Part shown: positions 17,618 to 27,015 of the stretch, one piece after another
How the letters are laid out: the number at the start of each line of letters is the position of its first letter
How positions within the stretch are numbered: the first letter of the stretch is position 1
Source of the DNA: Bradyrhizobium hereditatis
Lineage (GTDB): Bacteria; Pseudomonadota; Alphaproteobacteria; Rhizobiales; Xanthobacteraceae
Direction: 5' to 3'
Assembly (NCBI RefSeq): GCF_020329435.1
Contig: NZ_JAGKJK010000015.1
Span: forward strand, 1-64,000
DNA: 64,000 bases
Program-made: the position numbers and the translations under genes
Notes under the pieces: model-generated
Told to the model about the DNA's origin: nothing
Database searches by the model: none
The model's input: the letters and a program-made list of their open reading frames with translations, nothing else

Positions 17618-18515
17618 CCGCGTGACGACGATCAACTTCGATAGCGAATTAAGACGGGCCGGTGCGCATTCGACGCATGGCTGGCGCCGCCTGGTATTTC
17701 TGGCGCAGCGCTATCTGCTCGGCACGGTCGGCCTTGTCATCATGGTGCTGTTCGTCTTGATGGCAATCTCGGCCGACCTGATCTGCCGCTACGACCCGCT
17801 CAGCGTCGATTCCGCTCAGCGGCTGGCGGCGCCCAGCGCGGCACACTGGATGGGCACCGATTCGTTCGGGCGCGACGTCTGGAGCCGGATCGTGCACGGC
17901 GCGCGGATCTCGCTCGCTGTCGGTCTCGGCGCCACCGCGCTGGGGTCTACGCTCGGCGTCATCGTCGGCCTCGTATCGGGCTATCTGTCCGGCTGGGTCG
18001 ATCTGCTGTTCCAGCGCATCACCGACATCTTGCAGGCGCTGCCCTTGCTGGTGTTGGCGCTGGTGATGACGGCGGCACTGGGTCCGTCGCTGCCGAACGT
18101 GATCATCGCCATCGCGATCCCGCTGATCCCGACAGTTGCCCGCGTGATTCGAGCCAACACGCTGGCGCTGCGCGAATTGCCCTTCGTCGAAGCCGCCAAA
18201 TCGATCGGCATGAGCGAGACTCGCATCGCGCTGCGTCACGTGTTGCCCAACACGCTGGCGCCCCTGATCGTGCTGGCGACTGCGCAGCTCGGCTCCACCA
18301 TTCTCACCGAAGCTTCGCTGTCGTTTCTCGGGCTCGGCATTCCCGAGCCCTATCCGTCCTGGGGACGCATGCTGTCGGAATCGGCGGCGGAATATGTCCG
18401 CACTGCGCCGTGGCTGGTGATTTTCCCGGGCGTTGCCATCAGCCTTGCCGTGTTCGGCACCAATCTGTTCGGCGACGCGCTGCGCGACATCCTCGACCCG
18501 AGGCAGCGCGGCTGA
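17607..18515 (+). CDS. Oligopeptide-type ABC permease, DppC/OppC family
   Basis: A 302-residue permease, partner of the preceding DppB-like subunit. It shows the DppC N-terminal helix, the HWMGTDSFGRDVWSRIVHGARISL motif region that defines the family, and the EAA loop FVEAAKSIGMSETRIALRHVLPN. The C-terminus ends with GDALRDILDPR as usual. The ATG at 17607 lies inside the end of the upstream gene; a GTG at 17622 is an alternative start. The stop TGA shares an A with the ATG of the ATPase gene, showing translational coupling. Confidence 0.94.
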   Translation: METSRVTTINFDSELRRAGAHSTHGWRRLVFLAQRYLLGTVGLVIMVLFVLMAISADLICRYDPLSVDSAQRLAAPSAAHWMGTDSFGRDVWSRIVHGARISLAVGLGATALGSTLGVIVGLVSGYLSGWVDLLFQRITDILQALPLLVLALVMTAALGPSLPNVIIAIAIPLIPTVARVIRANTLALRELPFVEAAKSIGMSETRIALRHVLPNTLAPLIVLATAQLGSTILTEASLSFLGLGIPEPYPSWGRMLSESAAEYVRTAPWLVIFPGVAISLAVFGTNLFGDALRDILDPRQRG

Positions 18516-19528
18516 TGACTGAGGCAAAGGCGGCAGACACGGTTCTCGACGTAAAGAACCTGCAGACGGTGTTCTTCACCAATTCGGGACTGTTCCGCGC
18601 GGTCGACGACGTTTCGTTCAGCGTCCGCCGCGGCGAGACGCTGGCGATCGTCGGTGAATCCGGCTGCGGCAAGAGCGTGACCGCGCTCTCGGTGATGCGG
18701 CTGGTGCCGGACCCGCCGGGCCGGGTGGTCGGCGGTTCGGTGACGTTGGAAGGAAAGGATCTGCTCAGCCTTGACGAAGCCGAGATGCGCAACATCTGCG
18801 GCAATCGGATCTCGATGATCTTTCAGGAGCCGATGACCTCGCTTAATCCGGTGATGCGGATCGGCGACCAAATCACCGAAGTGCTCCGCCTGCACCAGGA
18901 GATGACCGCAAAGGAAGCCTGGGCGAAGGCTGTGGAGATGCTGCGGCTGGTCCGGATTCCGGAGCCGCAGCGCCGCGCGCATGAATATCCGCATCAGCTT
19001 TCCGGCGGCATGCGCCAGCGCGCGATGATTGCGATGGCGCTCGCGTGCCGGCCGGCGCTTTTGATCGCGGACGAGCCGACCACCGCGCTCGACGTGACGA
19101 TCCAGGCGCAGATCCTGGCGCTGATCGTCGATTTGCAGAAGACGCTCGGCACCGGCTTGATCCTGATCACCCACGACCTCGGCGTCGTCGCGCAGACCGC
19201 GCAGCGCGTCATCGTGATGTATGCCGGAAAGAAAGTCGAGGAAGCGACGGTAGAGGATCTGTTCGAAAATCCGAAGCACCCCTATACGCGCGGGTTGATG
19301 GCCTCGATGCCGGCGGTGATTTCATTCGGCGCAAAGACCGATGCGCGGCTCAACGAAATTCCCGGCATGGTGCCGTCGCTGACCAACCTGCCGCCGGGCT
19401 GCGCCTTTGCGCCGCGCTGCAGCCTCGCCATGGATCGCTGCCGGGCAGAATACCCGCCGCTGCAGGAAACAGGCGCCGATCATTTCGCGGCATGCTGGCG
19501 GGTAGCGGAAATGGGGGCCGCGCCATGA
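18515..19528 (+). CDS. Oligopeptide-type ABC ATPase, DppD/OppD family
   Basis: A 337-residue nucleotide-binding subunit. Walker A is GESGCGKSV, the signature is LSGGMRQR, and Walker B ends LLIADEPTTALDVT. The C-terminal oligopeptide-transporter extension has PPGCAFAPRC with the cysteines that bind an iron-sulfur cluster in DppD-type proteins. The start ATG at 18515 overlaps the permease stop; the longer frame from 18410 would lie within the permease gene and is rejected. The stop overlaps the next ATPase start by four bases. Confidence 0.94.
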   Translation: MTEAKAADTVLDVKNLQTVFFTNSGLFRAVDDVSFSVRRGETLAIVGESGCGKSVTALSVMRLVPDPPGRVVGGSVTLEGKDLLSLDEAEMRNICGNRISMIFQEPMTSLNPVMRIGDQITEVLRLHQEMTAKEAWAKAVEMLRLVRIPEPQRRAHEYPHQLSGGMRQRAMIAMALACRPALLIADEPTTALDVTIQAQILALIVDLQKTLGTGLILITHDLGVVAQTAQRVIVMYAGKKVEEATVEDLFENPKHPYTRGLMASMPAVISFGAKTDARLNEIPGMVPSLTNLPPGCAFAPRCSLAMDRCRAEYPPLQETGADHFAACWRVAEMGAAP

Positions 19529-20526
19529 CCGATCAACGCCCCCTGCTTGAAGTCACCGACCTCGTCAAGCACTACGCCGTGCGCGGCGGCATTTTGCGTC
19601 GGCGCGTTGGCACCGTGCATGCCGTCGACGGCGTCAGCTTCTCCGTCGGCAAGGGCGAGACGCTTGGCCTCGTCGGCGAATCCGGGTGCGGCAAATCGAC
19701 GGTCGCGCGTAGCGTGTTGCGGCTGGTCGAGCCGTCCAGCGGCGCCATCAAGCTCAACGGCACCGACATCACCGGCCTGAGCAAGGCCGACATGCGGCCT
19801 CATCGGCGCTCGATGCAGATCGTGTTCCAGGACCCGTTTGCCTCGCTCAATCCGCGCATGACCGCGGGCGATATCGTCGGCGAGCCGCTTGGCGTGCACG
19901 GAATCGCGACCGGACGCGCGCAGCAGGACCGCGTCGCCGAACTGTTCGCGCAAGTTGGGCTCCGCCCCGACCAGATGAAGAACTATCCGCACCAGTTCTC
20001 CGGCGGACAGCGGCAGCGCATTTGCATCGCACGCGCGCTGTCGCTCGGGCCGAGCCTGATCGTGTGTGACGAGCCGGTCTCCGCACTCGACGTCTCGATC
20101 CAGGCGCAGGTGATCAATCTCCTGATCGACCTGCAGCGCAAGAATGATTTTTCCTACCTGTTCATTGCCCACGATCTCGCCGTGGTCGCCCATATCAGCC
20201 ACCGCGTCGCTGTGATGTATCTCGGGCGCATTGTCGAGATTGCCGACAAGAGCGAATTGTTCGCCAACCCGCGCCACCCCTATACGCAAGCGCTGCTGGC
20301 CTCGGTTCCCGTCGCCGATCCCAAGGCCAAGCGTCTGGCGCCGATGATCGACGGCGACGTCCCGAGCCCGATCAATCCGCCCTCAGGGTGCGCCTTCCAT
20401 ACCCGCTGCCGCTATGCCATGGACCGTTGCAAGGTGGAGCGGCCGGCGCTGGTGGCGGCCGGCGAAGGACATCAGGTGGCGTGCTGGCTGAATGATGGCA
20501 CGGGGCGGGCGCCGGAGGACCTGTAG
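19525..20526 (+). CDS. Oligopeptide-type ABC ATPase, DppF/OppF family
   Basis: A 333-residue second nucleotide-binding subunit. Walker A is GESGCGKST, the Q-loop is FQDPFASLNPRM, the signature is FSGGQRQR and Walker B ends IVCDEPVSALDVS, all typical of DppF. The cysteine-containing C-terminal extension (PPSGCAFHTRCRYAMDRC) is also present. It forms a heterodimer with the preceding ATPase. This is the last gene of the importer operon; two palindromic repeats follow the stop and separate it from the convergent carboxylase gene. Confidence 0.94.
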   Translation: MTDQRPLLEVTDLVKHYAVRGGILRRRVGTVHAVDGVSFSVGKGETLGLVGESGCGKSTVARSVLRLVEPSSGAIKLNGTDITGLSKADMRPHRRSMQIVFQDPFASLNPRMTAGDIVGEPLGVHGIATGRAQQDRVAELFAQVGLRPDQMKNYPHQFSGGQRQRICIARALSLGPSLIVCDEPVSALDVSIQAQVINLLIDLQRKNDFSYLFIAHDLAVVAHISHRVAVMYLGRIVEIADKSELFANPRHPYTQALLASVPVADPKAKRLAPMIDGDVPSPINPPSGCAFHTRCRYAMDRCKVERPALVAAGEGHQVACWLNDGTGRAPEDL

Positions 20527-20608
20527 GGTGGGCAAAGCGAAGCGTGCCCACCATTTCACGCACGGCAAGAATGGTGGGCACGTCGCTGCGCTCCTTTGCC
20601 CACCCTAC
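20523..20608. repeat. Intergenic palindrome (GTAGGGTGGGCAAAG type)
   Basis: The left arm GTAGGGTGGGCAAAGCGAAG with GTGCCCACCAT (20523-20554) pairs with ATGGTGGGCAC and CTTTGCCCACCCTAC (20571-20608). It lies right at the end of the importer operon, starting inside its stop codon. This kind of palindrome recurs widely in Bradyrhizobium-like genomes by recollection. Confidence 0.7.
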
Positions 20609-20639
20609 GCAGCTACGCGGCCGACGCCGTATTCCGCTG

Positions 20640-20720
20640 TCATTGCGAGCGCAGCGAAGCAATCCATGCCTCTGCACGGGGATAGATGGATTGCTTCGTC
20701 GCTCGCGCTCCTCGCAATGA
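20640..20720. repeat. Intergenic palindrome (TCATTGCGAG type), copy 1
   Basis: The element starts TCATTGCGAGCG and ends CTCGCAATGA, with AGCAATCCAT and ATGGATTGCT as inner arms. Further copies of the same design are at 24373-24453 and 48088-48203. It sits between the convergent importer operon and the carboxylase gene, so it may end transcription from both sides. Confidence 0.75.
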
Positions 20721-20732
20721 CGGTGGAGGACG

Positions 20733-22709
20733 TCACGCCGCCGCAATCTCCACGACGATCCTGCCCGTGGTCACCTGCTCGCCCTCGGCGACGTCGATCG
20801 CCAACACCGTGCCGGCGACGCCTGCCGTATGCACATGCTCCATCTTCATCGCCTCCAGCGTCATCACCGGCTGGCCGGCGGTGACCTCCTCACCCGGCTT
20901 GACCAGCAGCGCTACCACGCGCCCGTTCATCGCCGCGCGCACCTTGCCGTCGCCGCCGCCGGCCGCAGCCGAAGCCGGCGCGGCCAGCGTCAGGTCGCGG
21001 ACGGCGATCGTGACGCCGCGATGCAGGATGTACAGCTGATCGCTATCGCGCAGGAATATTGCCGAGACCATCAGGCCGTCGGTGCGGAAGCGGATCGTAT
21101 CGTGACCCAGCTCGTCGATTTCGAAACGAAACTCGCTGCCATCGACGGCGGCGACGTAGCCGCCATCGCGGTTTCGAACGACATCTACCTCTTTTACCCC
21201 ATGCCCGAGATCGATCCGCATCGTCAGCGGAAACGTCGCGGCCAGGCTGCGTCCGCTGCGCCAGGGTGGCGCATGCGGATTGGTGACATAGAGCAGCAAG
21301 GCGGCCAACGCGGCATCCGCGTTACCGTCAGCGCGCGGTGCCAGCAGTTCATCCCGGTGATTGCCGATGAAAGAAGTCGTCGCCTCGCCTCTGGCGAATG
21401 CGGGATGGCGCAGGCAGGAGATCAGAAATCCCTGATTGGTGGTGACGCCGAAGGCTGCCGTCTGCTCCAGGGCGCAGATCAGTCGCCCGCGCGCCTCGTT
21501 GCGATCGGCGCCATGGCTGATGACCTTGGCGATCATGGAATCATAGAACGGGGGAATCTCGGAGCCGGATTGCAGCGCATGCTCGACGCGGATGCCCTCG
21601 GGCATCTGCCACAGCGCCATCCGCCCCGACTGCGGCATGAAATCATGGTCGGCGTCCTCCGAGCACAGCCGCACCTCGATGGCGTGACCGGAGAATTTTA
21701 TATCGTCCTGCGTGAGCCAGAGCGGTTCGCCAGCAGCGATGCGCAACTGCAATTCAACCAGGTCGAGGCCGGTGATTGCTTCGGTTACGGGATGCTCGAC
21801 CTGCAGCCGCGTATTCATTTCCATGAAATAGAACTCGCCGCTCTCGTCGAGCAGGAATTCCAGCGTGCCGGCGCCTTCATATCCAATCGCCTTGACCGCA
21901 GCGACTGCAACGGCGCCCATCCGCGCCCGCAATTCCGGCGTCACCTTCGGCGACGGCGCTTCCTCGATCAGCTTCTGATGCCGGCGCTGCACCGAACAAT
22001 CGCGCTCGCCGAGATGAATGGCGTTGCCATAGCGATCGCCGAATACCTGGATCTCGATGTGGCGGGGATCGACGATGGCGCGCTCCAGGATCACGGTCGG
22101 ATCGCCGAATGCGCCCTGCGCCTCGGACCGCGCACTGCGCAGCGCATCCGGAAATGCCGCGGCGTCCTCAACCAGCCGCATCCCGCGCCCGCCACCGCCG
22201 GCGACCGCTTTGATCATGACGGGGAAGCCGATCTTTCTGGCTTCCGCCAGCATCACGGCGTCGCTCTGGTCCGCGCCCTGATAGCCAGGCACGACAGGCA
22301 CGCCGGCCCTTTGCATGATGTCCTTGGCGCCGGCCTTGTTGCCCATCGCGCGGATCGCTTCCGGCGATGGGCCGATGAACACCAGTCCGGCATCGCGGCA
22401 GGCTCGCGCAAAATCCTCGTTCTCGGCGAGGAAGCCATAGCCCGGATGCACGGCGCTGGCGCCGCTCGCCTTGGCGGCCGCGATGATTGCATCGATCCGC
22501 AAGTACGACTGCGCCGGCAGCGCCTCGCCGATTCTTACCGCCTGATCCGCCCCGCGGACATGCAGCGCATCGCGGTCAGCGTCCGAGTATACAGCGACCA
22601 CGCCATAGCCGAGCCGCCGCGCAGTGCGCATGATGCGCAGCGCGATCTCGCCGCGGTTGGCGACCAGGATCTTGAAGAACGGCGTCCGCTTCACTGTTGC
22701 ACCGCTCAT
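20733..22709 (-). CDS. Acyl-CoA carboxylase alpha subunit (biotin carboxylase + biotin carrier)
   Basis: A 658-residue biotin-dependent enzyme subunit. Biotin carboxylase comes first (FKILVANRGEIALRIMRTARRLG; glycine-rich ATP loop VAGGGGRGMRLV; EMNTRLQVEHPVTE in the active site). A linker follows, and the C-terminal carrier domain has the biotinylated lysine in LEAMKMEH about 40 residues from the end. It carboxylates biotin with bicarbonate and ATP for the transferase encoded by the upstream gene, whose stop overlaps this start. This architecture occurs in propionyl-, methylcrotonyl- and geranyl-CoA carboxylases. The transferase partner looks AtuC-like, which would make this the AtuF-like subunit; the true substrate is unproven. 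Confidence 0.93.
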   Translation of the reverse strand: MSGATVKRTPFFKILVANRGEIALRIMRTARRLGYGVVAVYSDADRDALHVRGADQAVRIGEALPAQSYLRIDAIIAAAKASGASAVHPGYGFLAENEDFARACRDAGLVFIGPSPEAIRAMGNKAGAKDIMQRAGVPVVPGYQGADQSDAVMLAEARKIGFPVMIKAVAGGGGRGMRLVEDAAAFPDALRSARSEAQGAFGDPTVILERAIVDPRHIEIQVFGDRYGNAIHLGERDCSVQRRHQKLIEEAPSPKVTPELRARMGAVAVAAVKAIGYEGAGTLEFLLDESGEFYFMEMNTRLQVEHPVTEAITGLDLVELQLRIAAGEPLWLTQDDIKFSGHAIEVRLCSEDADHDFMPQSGRMALWQMPEGIRVEHALQSGSEIPPFYDSMIAKVISHGADRNEARGRLICALEQTAAFGVTTNQGFLISCLRHPAFARGEATTSFIGNHRDELLAPRADGNADAALAALLLYVTNPHAPPWRSGRSLAATFPLTMRIDLGHGVKEVDVVRNRDGGYVAAVDGSEFRFEIDELGHDTIRFRTDGLMVSAIFLRDSDQLYILHRGVTIAVRDLTLAAPASAAAGGGDGKVRAAMNGRVVALLVKPGEEVTAGQPVMTLEAMKMEHVHTAGVAGTVLAIDVAEGEQVTTGRIVVEIAAA

Positions 22710-24322
22710 GGCCGGGCGACCGAGAATTGCATGCGCTGCGGAGACCGCGCATCGCCCTCGCGGCAGATCGCCAGCACTTCGGCCAGCACGCTGCGGGTAT
22801 CGCGCGGATCAATCACGCCATCGTCAAGCACGCGCGCGCTGGTCGAGAACACATCCATCTGGCTGTCGAACACGCCGGTGATCTCTGCCTTCATTGCCTC
22901 CAGCTTTTCCTTCTCGATCGGCTTGCCGCGCCGCGCCGCGGCCGCTTCAGTTACGATCGCCATGGTTTCGGCCGCTTGCTCGCCGCCCATCACGGCAGTC
23001 TTGGCGTTCGGCCATGAGAAGCAGAAGCGCGGATGGAAGCCGCGCCCGCACATGCCATAATTGCCGGCGCCGAAGGAGGCGCCGCAGTAGATCGTGATCT
23101 GCGGTACCGTCGCCGACGTCACGGCCTGGATCATCTTGGAGCCGTGCTTGATCATGCCGGCCTCTTCGTAGGCCTTGCCGACCATGTAGCCGGTGGTGTT
23201 GTTCATATAGAGAATCGGAGTGCGCGACTGGCAGCAGGCCTGAATGAAGTGCGTCGCCTTGTTGGCGCCGGGCACATCAAGCGGGCCGTTATTGGTGATG
23301 ATGCCGATCGCCTGCCCCTCGATGCGAGCATGGCCGCAAACGGTGGCGGGGCCGTAATTCGCGCCGAATTCGGTGAAGTCGGAATCGTCGACAAAGCGCG
23401 CGATGGCCTGCCGCATGTCGACCGGACGCTTGTGATCCATCGGCATGATGCCGAGCAGTTCCTCGGCATCGTAGCGGGGTGGCTTGAAGGATGCTGGCGC
23501 AGGCTTCGGCCGGTCCCACTCCAGATTGGCCATGATGTCGCGCGCGATGCGGAGCGCGTCGCGATCGTCTTCGGCCAGATAATCGCCGAGGCCCGAGATG
23601 GTAGTATGCATCTCGGCGCCGCCGAGCTCCTCCTCCGTCGCGATCTCTCCCGTTGCCGCCTTCAGCAGCGGCGGACCGGCCAGGAATGCGCGGGTGCGGC
23701 CGCGAACCATCACAATGTAATCGGACAGCCCGGTCTGGTACGCGCCGCCTGCGGTCGACGATCCATGCGTCACGGTCACGACAGGAAGCCCGGCCGCCGA
23801 CAGCCGCGCCAAATTGCGAAAAATATTGCCGCCGCGAATGAAGTCTTCGACGCGGTAGCGCAAGAGGTTGGCGCCAGCGCTTTCGACCAGCTGGACGTAA
23901 GGCAGCTTATTCTCCAGCGCGAGCTCCTGCACGCGCAACGTCTTGTCGAGACCGTAGGGCTGCAGCGCGCCGGCGTCGATGCCTGCATCATTGGCGCTCA
24001 CCATGCAGCGGATGCCGGAGACGAAGCCGATGCCTGCGATCACGCCGCCGCCGGGCACGCTCTTCTCGGCATCCGGCACGTCGAACATGTAGCCGGCGAG
24101 CGTCGACAGCTCGATGAAGGGCGAGCCAGGATCGAGCACCAGCGCTACGCGCTCACGCGGCAATAATTGCCCGCGCTTGTGGAAGCGGTCCTTGGCCGCG
24201 GCCGATGCGGCGCGCGCGCGCTCTTCCAGCGCCCGCATCCGCGCGATCAGCGCCAGCATGCCGTCGCGATTGGCCTTGAAGGCGGCGCTGGAGGGAACGA
24301 TGGTGGACTCGATCGTCGCCAT
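22706..24322 (-). CDS. Acyl-CoA carboxylase carboxyltransferase (beta) subunit, AtuC-like
   Basis: A 538-residue carboxyltransferase of the crotonase superfamily. It transfers CO2 from biotin to an acyl-CoA. KRGQLLPRERVALVLDPGSPF opens the N-terminal half and VHGSSTAGGAYQ-like THGSSTAGGAYQTGLSD follows; the C-terminal half carries CGASFGAGNYGMCGRGFHPRF, the biotin/acyl-CoA oxyanion region, and a PNAKTAVMGGEQAAE motif. Length and the KRGQLLPRER start resemble geranyl-CoA carboxylase AtuC more than PccB, from memory. The gene overlaps the alpha subunit by an ATGA. A palindromic repeat separates it from the upstream BKACE gene. Confidence 0.9.
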   Translation of the reverse strand: MATIESTIVPSSAAFKANRDGMLALIARMRALEERARAASAAAKDRFHKRGQLLPRERVALVLDPGSPFIELSTLAGYMFDVPDAEKSVPGGGVIAGIGFVSGIRCMVSANDAGIDAGALQPYGLDKTLRVQELALENKLPYVQLVESAGANLLRYRVEDFIRGGNIFRNLARLSAAGLPVVTVTHGSSTAGGAYQTGLSDYIVMVRGRTRAFLAGPPLLKAATGEIATEEELGGAEMHTTISGLGDYLAEDDRDALRIARDIMANLEWDRPKPAPASFKPPRYDAEELLGIMPMDHKRPVDMRQAIARFVDDSDFTEFGANYGPATVCGHARIEGQAIGIITNNGPLDVPGANKATHFIQACCQSRTPILYMNNTTGYMVGKAYEEAGMIKHGSKMIQAVTSATVPQITIYCGASFGAGNYGMCGRGFHPRFCFSWPNAKTAVMGGEQAAETMAIVTEAAAARRGKPIEKEKLEAMKAEITGVFDSQMDVFSTSARVLDDGVIDPRDTRSVLAEVLAICREGDARSPQRMQFSVARP

Positions 24323-24372
24323 GGATCAACCTGCTCCGTCTTTCCGAAATGCGCCGGTAGCCTGACGCACTG

Positions 24373-24453
24373 TCATTGCGAGGAGCAAAGCGACGAAGCA
24401 ATCCATGCTTTCTTTACACGGCAGGATGGATTGCTTCGCTTCGCTCGCAATGA
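24373..24453. repeat. Intergenic palindrome (TCATTGCGAG type), copy 2
   Basis: It runs from TCATTGCGAGGAGC to CTCGCAATGA with GAAGCAATCCATG and ATGGATTGCTTC as inner arms. It is the same element as at 20640-20720. It occupies the gap between two genes of the same strand, so it may lie within a polycistronic transcript. Confidence 0.75.
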
Positions 24454-24459
24454 CGACGG

Positions 24460-25326
24460 TCAATGCCTCGTCCCGAAAATCTGCCGCGCCTCTGCCGGGC
24501 TCGCGATCTCGCGGCCCGCGCGCCGCGCGCAGGCGGCGATGGCTTCGATGAGTTGCCCGTTCGAGGTAACCTTGGTGCCGTCGCCCAAATAGAAAGTATC
24601 CTCCAGCCCGGTGCGGAGGTGACCGCCGAGATCGGCGCAGCGCTGGTGCAGCGGCCAGATTTCGGCGCGGCCGATCGCGGTGACCTGCCAATGCGCTTGC
24701 GGCAATTTCAGCTTGAGCAGGATCGGCAGCAATTCCGGATCGGCCGGCATGCCGGAAGCTACCCCCATCACGAAGTTATATTCGAGCGGTCCCGAATACA
24801 TCCCGGTCTGCACATACATGCCGACGCAACGCACAATGCCGACGTCGAAACATTCGAATTCGGGAATCGTGCCCGCTTCCTTCATCACGTCGAGATAGTC
24901 CTGCACCTTCTCGACCGCGTTATCGAACATCATGGGTGGCCAGGCCCAGGTGTTGTCGGCCTTCACCTTCAGATAGTTCAGCGAGCCGGCGTTGCAGGCA
25001 GCGATCTCAGGCTTCGTCTCGCGCACGCAATCGAGCGCGCCCTGGTATTTCGGGCCTGACGTGCCCGTCGTGTGATTGATGATGACGCCGGGACAGGCCT
25101 CGCGGATCGCTTGCTGAATTTCCTTGGAGACGTTCACATCCCAGGACGGCAGATGGCCCTTGTTCGGCTCCTGCTGGCGCAGATGGATATGCATGATGCT
25201 GGCACCCGCATTGAATGCGGCCTTGGCCTCGCGCGCCATCTGCTCCGGCGTCACCGGCACATTGTGCTGCTTCGGATCAGTCAACACGCCGTTCAGCGCG
25301 CAGGTTATGACGGCCTTGTCGCCCAT
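24460..25326 (-). CDS. BKACE family beta-keto acid cleavage enzyme (former DUF849)
   Basis: A 288-residue zinc enzyme of the BKACE family. Members such as Kce (3-keto-5-aminohexanoate cleavage) condense a beta-keto acid with acetyl-CoA to give acetoacetate and a new acyl-CoA. The N-terminus has the family opening VITCALNGVLTDP, the metal-binding HIHLR motif near residue 46, INHTTGTSG, and GLEDTFYLGDGT near the C-terminus with the active-site glutamate. Full-length for the family. It lies between the AraC regulator and the carboxylase genes, within a minus-strand block of acyl-CoA enzymes. The keto-acid substrate cannot be assigned from sequence; this family has many uncharacterised members. 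Confidence 0.9.
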   Translation of the reverse strand: MGDKAVITCALNGVLTDPKQHNVPVTPEQMAREAKAAFNAGASIMHIHLRQQEPNKGHLPSWDVNVSKEIQQAIREACPGVIINHTTGTSGPKYQGALDCVRETKPEIAACNAGSLNYLKVKADNTWAWPPMMFDNAVEKVQDYLDVMKEAGTIPEFECFDVGIVRCVGMYVQTGMYSGPLEYNFVMGVASGMPADPELLPILLKLKLPQAHWQVTAIGRAEIWPLHQRCADLGGHLRTGLEDTFYLGDGTKVTSNGQLIEAIAACARRAGREIASPAEARQIFGTRH

Positions 25327-25390
25327 GGATCAACCTTCGAAAACGGGACGCGAGGGATCGTAAATATCCAGCGCGATCATGCGTTCCGCA

Positions 25391-26212
25391 TCAGCCGGCT
25401 TCTTGCGTCAACCCGCTATTGCCGGCTGCGACGCGGCGATGGCTATAGATCGCGAGATCACGCGAGCCTGAAAAGATCGCGCGCGGCTTTAGGCCATAGA
25501 AGCGGCGGATCGAGTGGCTGAAATGCGTGGAGTCGGGATAGCCGATGTCCTGCGCGAGATGCGCAAGGTTGATGTCCTGATTGGCGAAGTGCAACAGATG
25601 CCGCGCCCGCTTCCAGGCGCGAAACGAGCGGAAGGAGATTCCGGTCTCTTCCTTGAAGAGGTGCAGGAAGCGCGAGGGAGACAAACCCGCCTCCGCGGCG
25701 CAGCTCGCCGCCGTCACCGGCTCGCCGGAGAATTTTCCGATCTGCACGATCGCTCGCGCCACGCGAGGATCGAGATCGCGCTGCGGCAGGACCTCGCCGA
25801 GGCAGAGCGAATCGAATTCAGCGCTGGAGAATTCGTTGCCGGCATGGTGCTCGCGCAATTCGCGATAGGCGGCGCGAATGCGGCTGGTGAAGGCTGCAGC
25901 ATCAGGTCCCGCAAGGCGCGCGGCGAGGTCTTCGAGCACGCCAGGGCGAACGCTCTCCGGCTCGATCACGATGCTCAGCACCGAACGATAATCGCTGGCG
26001 ATGGTGTGCCTGACGTTTGGCAGCACGGCGATCATTTCGCTATGGGTTTGCCGGCCGTCTGATGTCGTGAGCCATAGACCGCCTTCGAGCGCGACATAGA
26101 TGTTGAACCCGCCCGAGCAACGTTGCCGCGGCCGGCCGAGCAGGCCGGCGTAGAACACGCGTTCCGGGGTAATCAGCATCAGATGGCCTGACTTGCGGCC
26201 GATATCGTCCAT
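25391..26212 (-). CDS. AraC-family transcriptional regulator
   Basis: A 273-residue regulator. The N-terminal half is a cupin-like effector domain with no obvious catalytic motif. The C-terminal hundred residues hold the two helix-turn-helix units: AASCAAEAGLSPSRFLHLFKEETG and INLAHLAQDIGYPDSTHFSHSIRRFYG, the latter a textbook AraC second-HTH pattern. It lies between the GST and BKACE genes in the catabolic block, all on the minus strand, and probably controls that block in response to a pathway intermediate. About 65 bases separate it from BKACE. Confidence 0.9.
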   Translation of the reverse strand: MDDIGRKSGHLMLITPERVFYAGLLGRPRQRCSGGFNIYVALEGGLWLTTSDGRQTHSEMIAVLPNVRHTIASDYRSVLSIVIEPESVRPGVLEDLAARLAGPDAAAFTSRIRAAYRELREHHAGNEFSSAEFDSLCLGEVLPQRDLDPRVARAIVQIGKFSGEPVTAASCAAEAGLSPSRFLHLFKEETGISFRSFRAWKRARHLLHFANQDINLAHLAQDIGYPDSTHFSHSIRRFYGLKPRAIFSGSRDLAIYSHRRVAAGNSGLTQEAG

Positions 26213-26325
26213 GGCTCGTCCTCCTCGCGCGGCTCTCTGGCCGCTGCGATGGGGTCAACCATAGCGGAAATTCGTCTGATGTCACCGATCGGGAAAGGTT
26301 AATTCGCGTCCCGAATCGGCACCAT

Positions 26326-26982
26326 TCAGGCCCGTATTCGAGGCGGCACGTTCTGCTCGACGCCAGCCTTGCGTTCCGCCGCAACCGCGCGCTGATAGCC
26401 GTCCCGCTCCTGCAACCGCGCCCAATACGCCGCGACATTCGGCCCGAAATCCTTGGCCAGGCCGATCGTGCCGGCAAGCCGCAACGCATAGCCGTTGACG
26501 ATATCGGCCGCAGTAAAGCGTCCGGCGCAGAGGAATTCCGAATTCGCCGTCGCAGCTTCGACCGCCCGCAGCCGGCCAAGGAACCACTTTGCGTAATCGC
26601 CGGCCACCTGCGGGTTCCGCCGCTCTTCCGGTTCGAGCTGGCTGTATCTCAGCACCAGCGTTTGCGGAAAGGTCAGCGTCGCGTCGCTGAAATACATCCA
26701 GTTCAGGAAGGCGCCGTAGGCCGGGTCGTCCAGCCCGACCACCAGCGGCGACGGCCCGTATTTGGTCCCGAGGTAGTAACAGATGCCCGATGACTCCGTC
26801 ATTTTGGTCTCACCGTCGATCATGAACGGAATCGTGCCGAGCGGATTGATCGAAAGATATTCTTTGGCGAGCACCCGCGGCGGGAACGGCAGCATCTTGA
26901 GCTCGTACGGCAGGCCCATCTCTTCCAGCATCCAGAGCGGACGGAACGAGCGCGCGCCGTCGCAGTGATAGAGCGTGATCAT
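26326..26982 (-). CDS. Glutathione S-transferase family protein
   Basis: A 218-residue cytosolic-type GST. The thioredoxin-fold domain comes first (MITLYHCDGARSFRPLWMLEEMGLPY), with NPLGTIPFMIDG carrying the cis-proline and TESSGICYYLGTKYG the glutathione gamma-glutamyl contact. The helical C-terminal domain follows. Stop and start are clear, and it lies about 30 bases downstream of an acyl-CoA dehydrogenase gene. Such GSTs occur in aromatic and terpenoid degradation clusters, where they may detoxify or isomerise intermediates; no specific role is evident here. Confidence 0.88.
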   Translation of the reverse strand: MITLYHCDGARSFRPLWMLEEMGLPYELKMLPFPPRVLAKEYLSINPLGTIPFMIDGETKMTESSGICYYLGTKYGPSPLVVGLDDPAYGAFLNWMYFSDATLTFPQTLVLRYSQLEPEERRNPQVAGDYAKWFLGRLRAVEAATANSEFLCAGRFTAADIVNGYALRLAGTIGLAKDFGPNVAAYWARLQERDGYQRAVAAERKAGVEQNVPPRIRA

Positions 26983-27015
26983 CAGGTTTCCCCGTTAGTA
27001 TCTTGACCGTTCTTA

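Noticed and set aside
20523..20720. Repeats at 20523-20720 as a CRISPR array
   Set aside because: They are two different palindromes with inverted arms, without regular direct repeats or spacers.
20829..23060. A 743-codon plus-strand open frame antisense to the carboxylase genes
   Set aside because: It is a high-GC shadow of two well-identified enzymes on the opposite strand; its translation is rich in His, Arg and Gln and has no motif.
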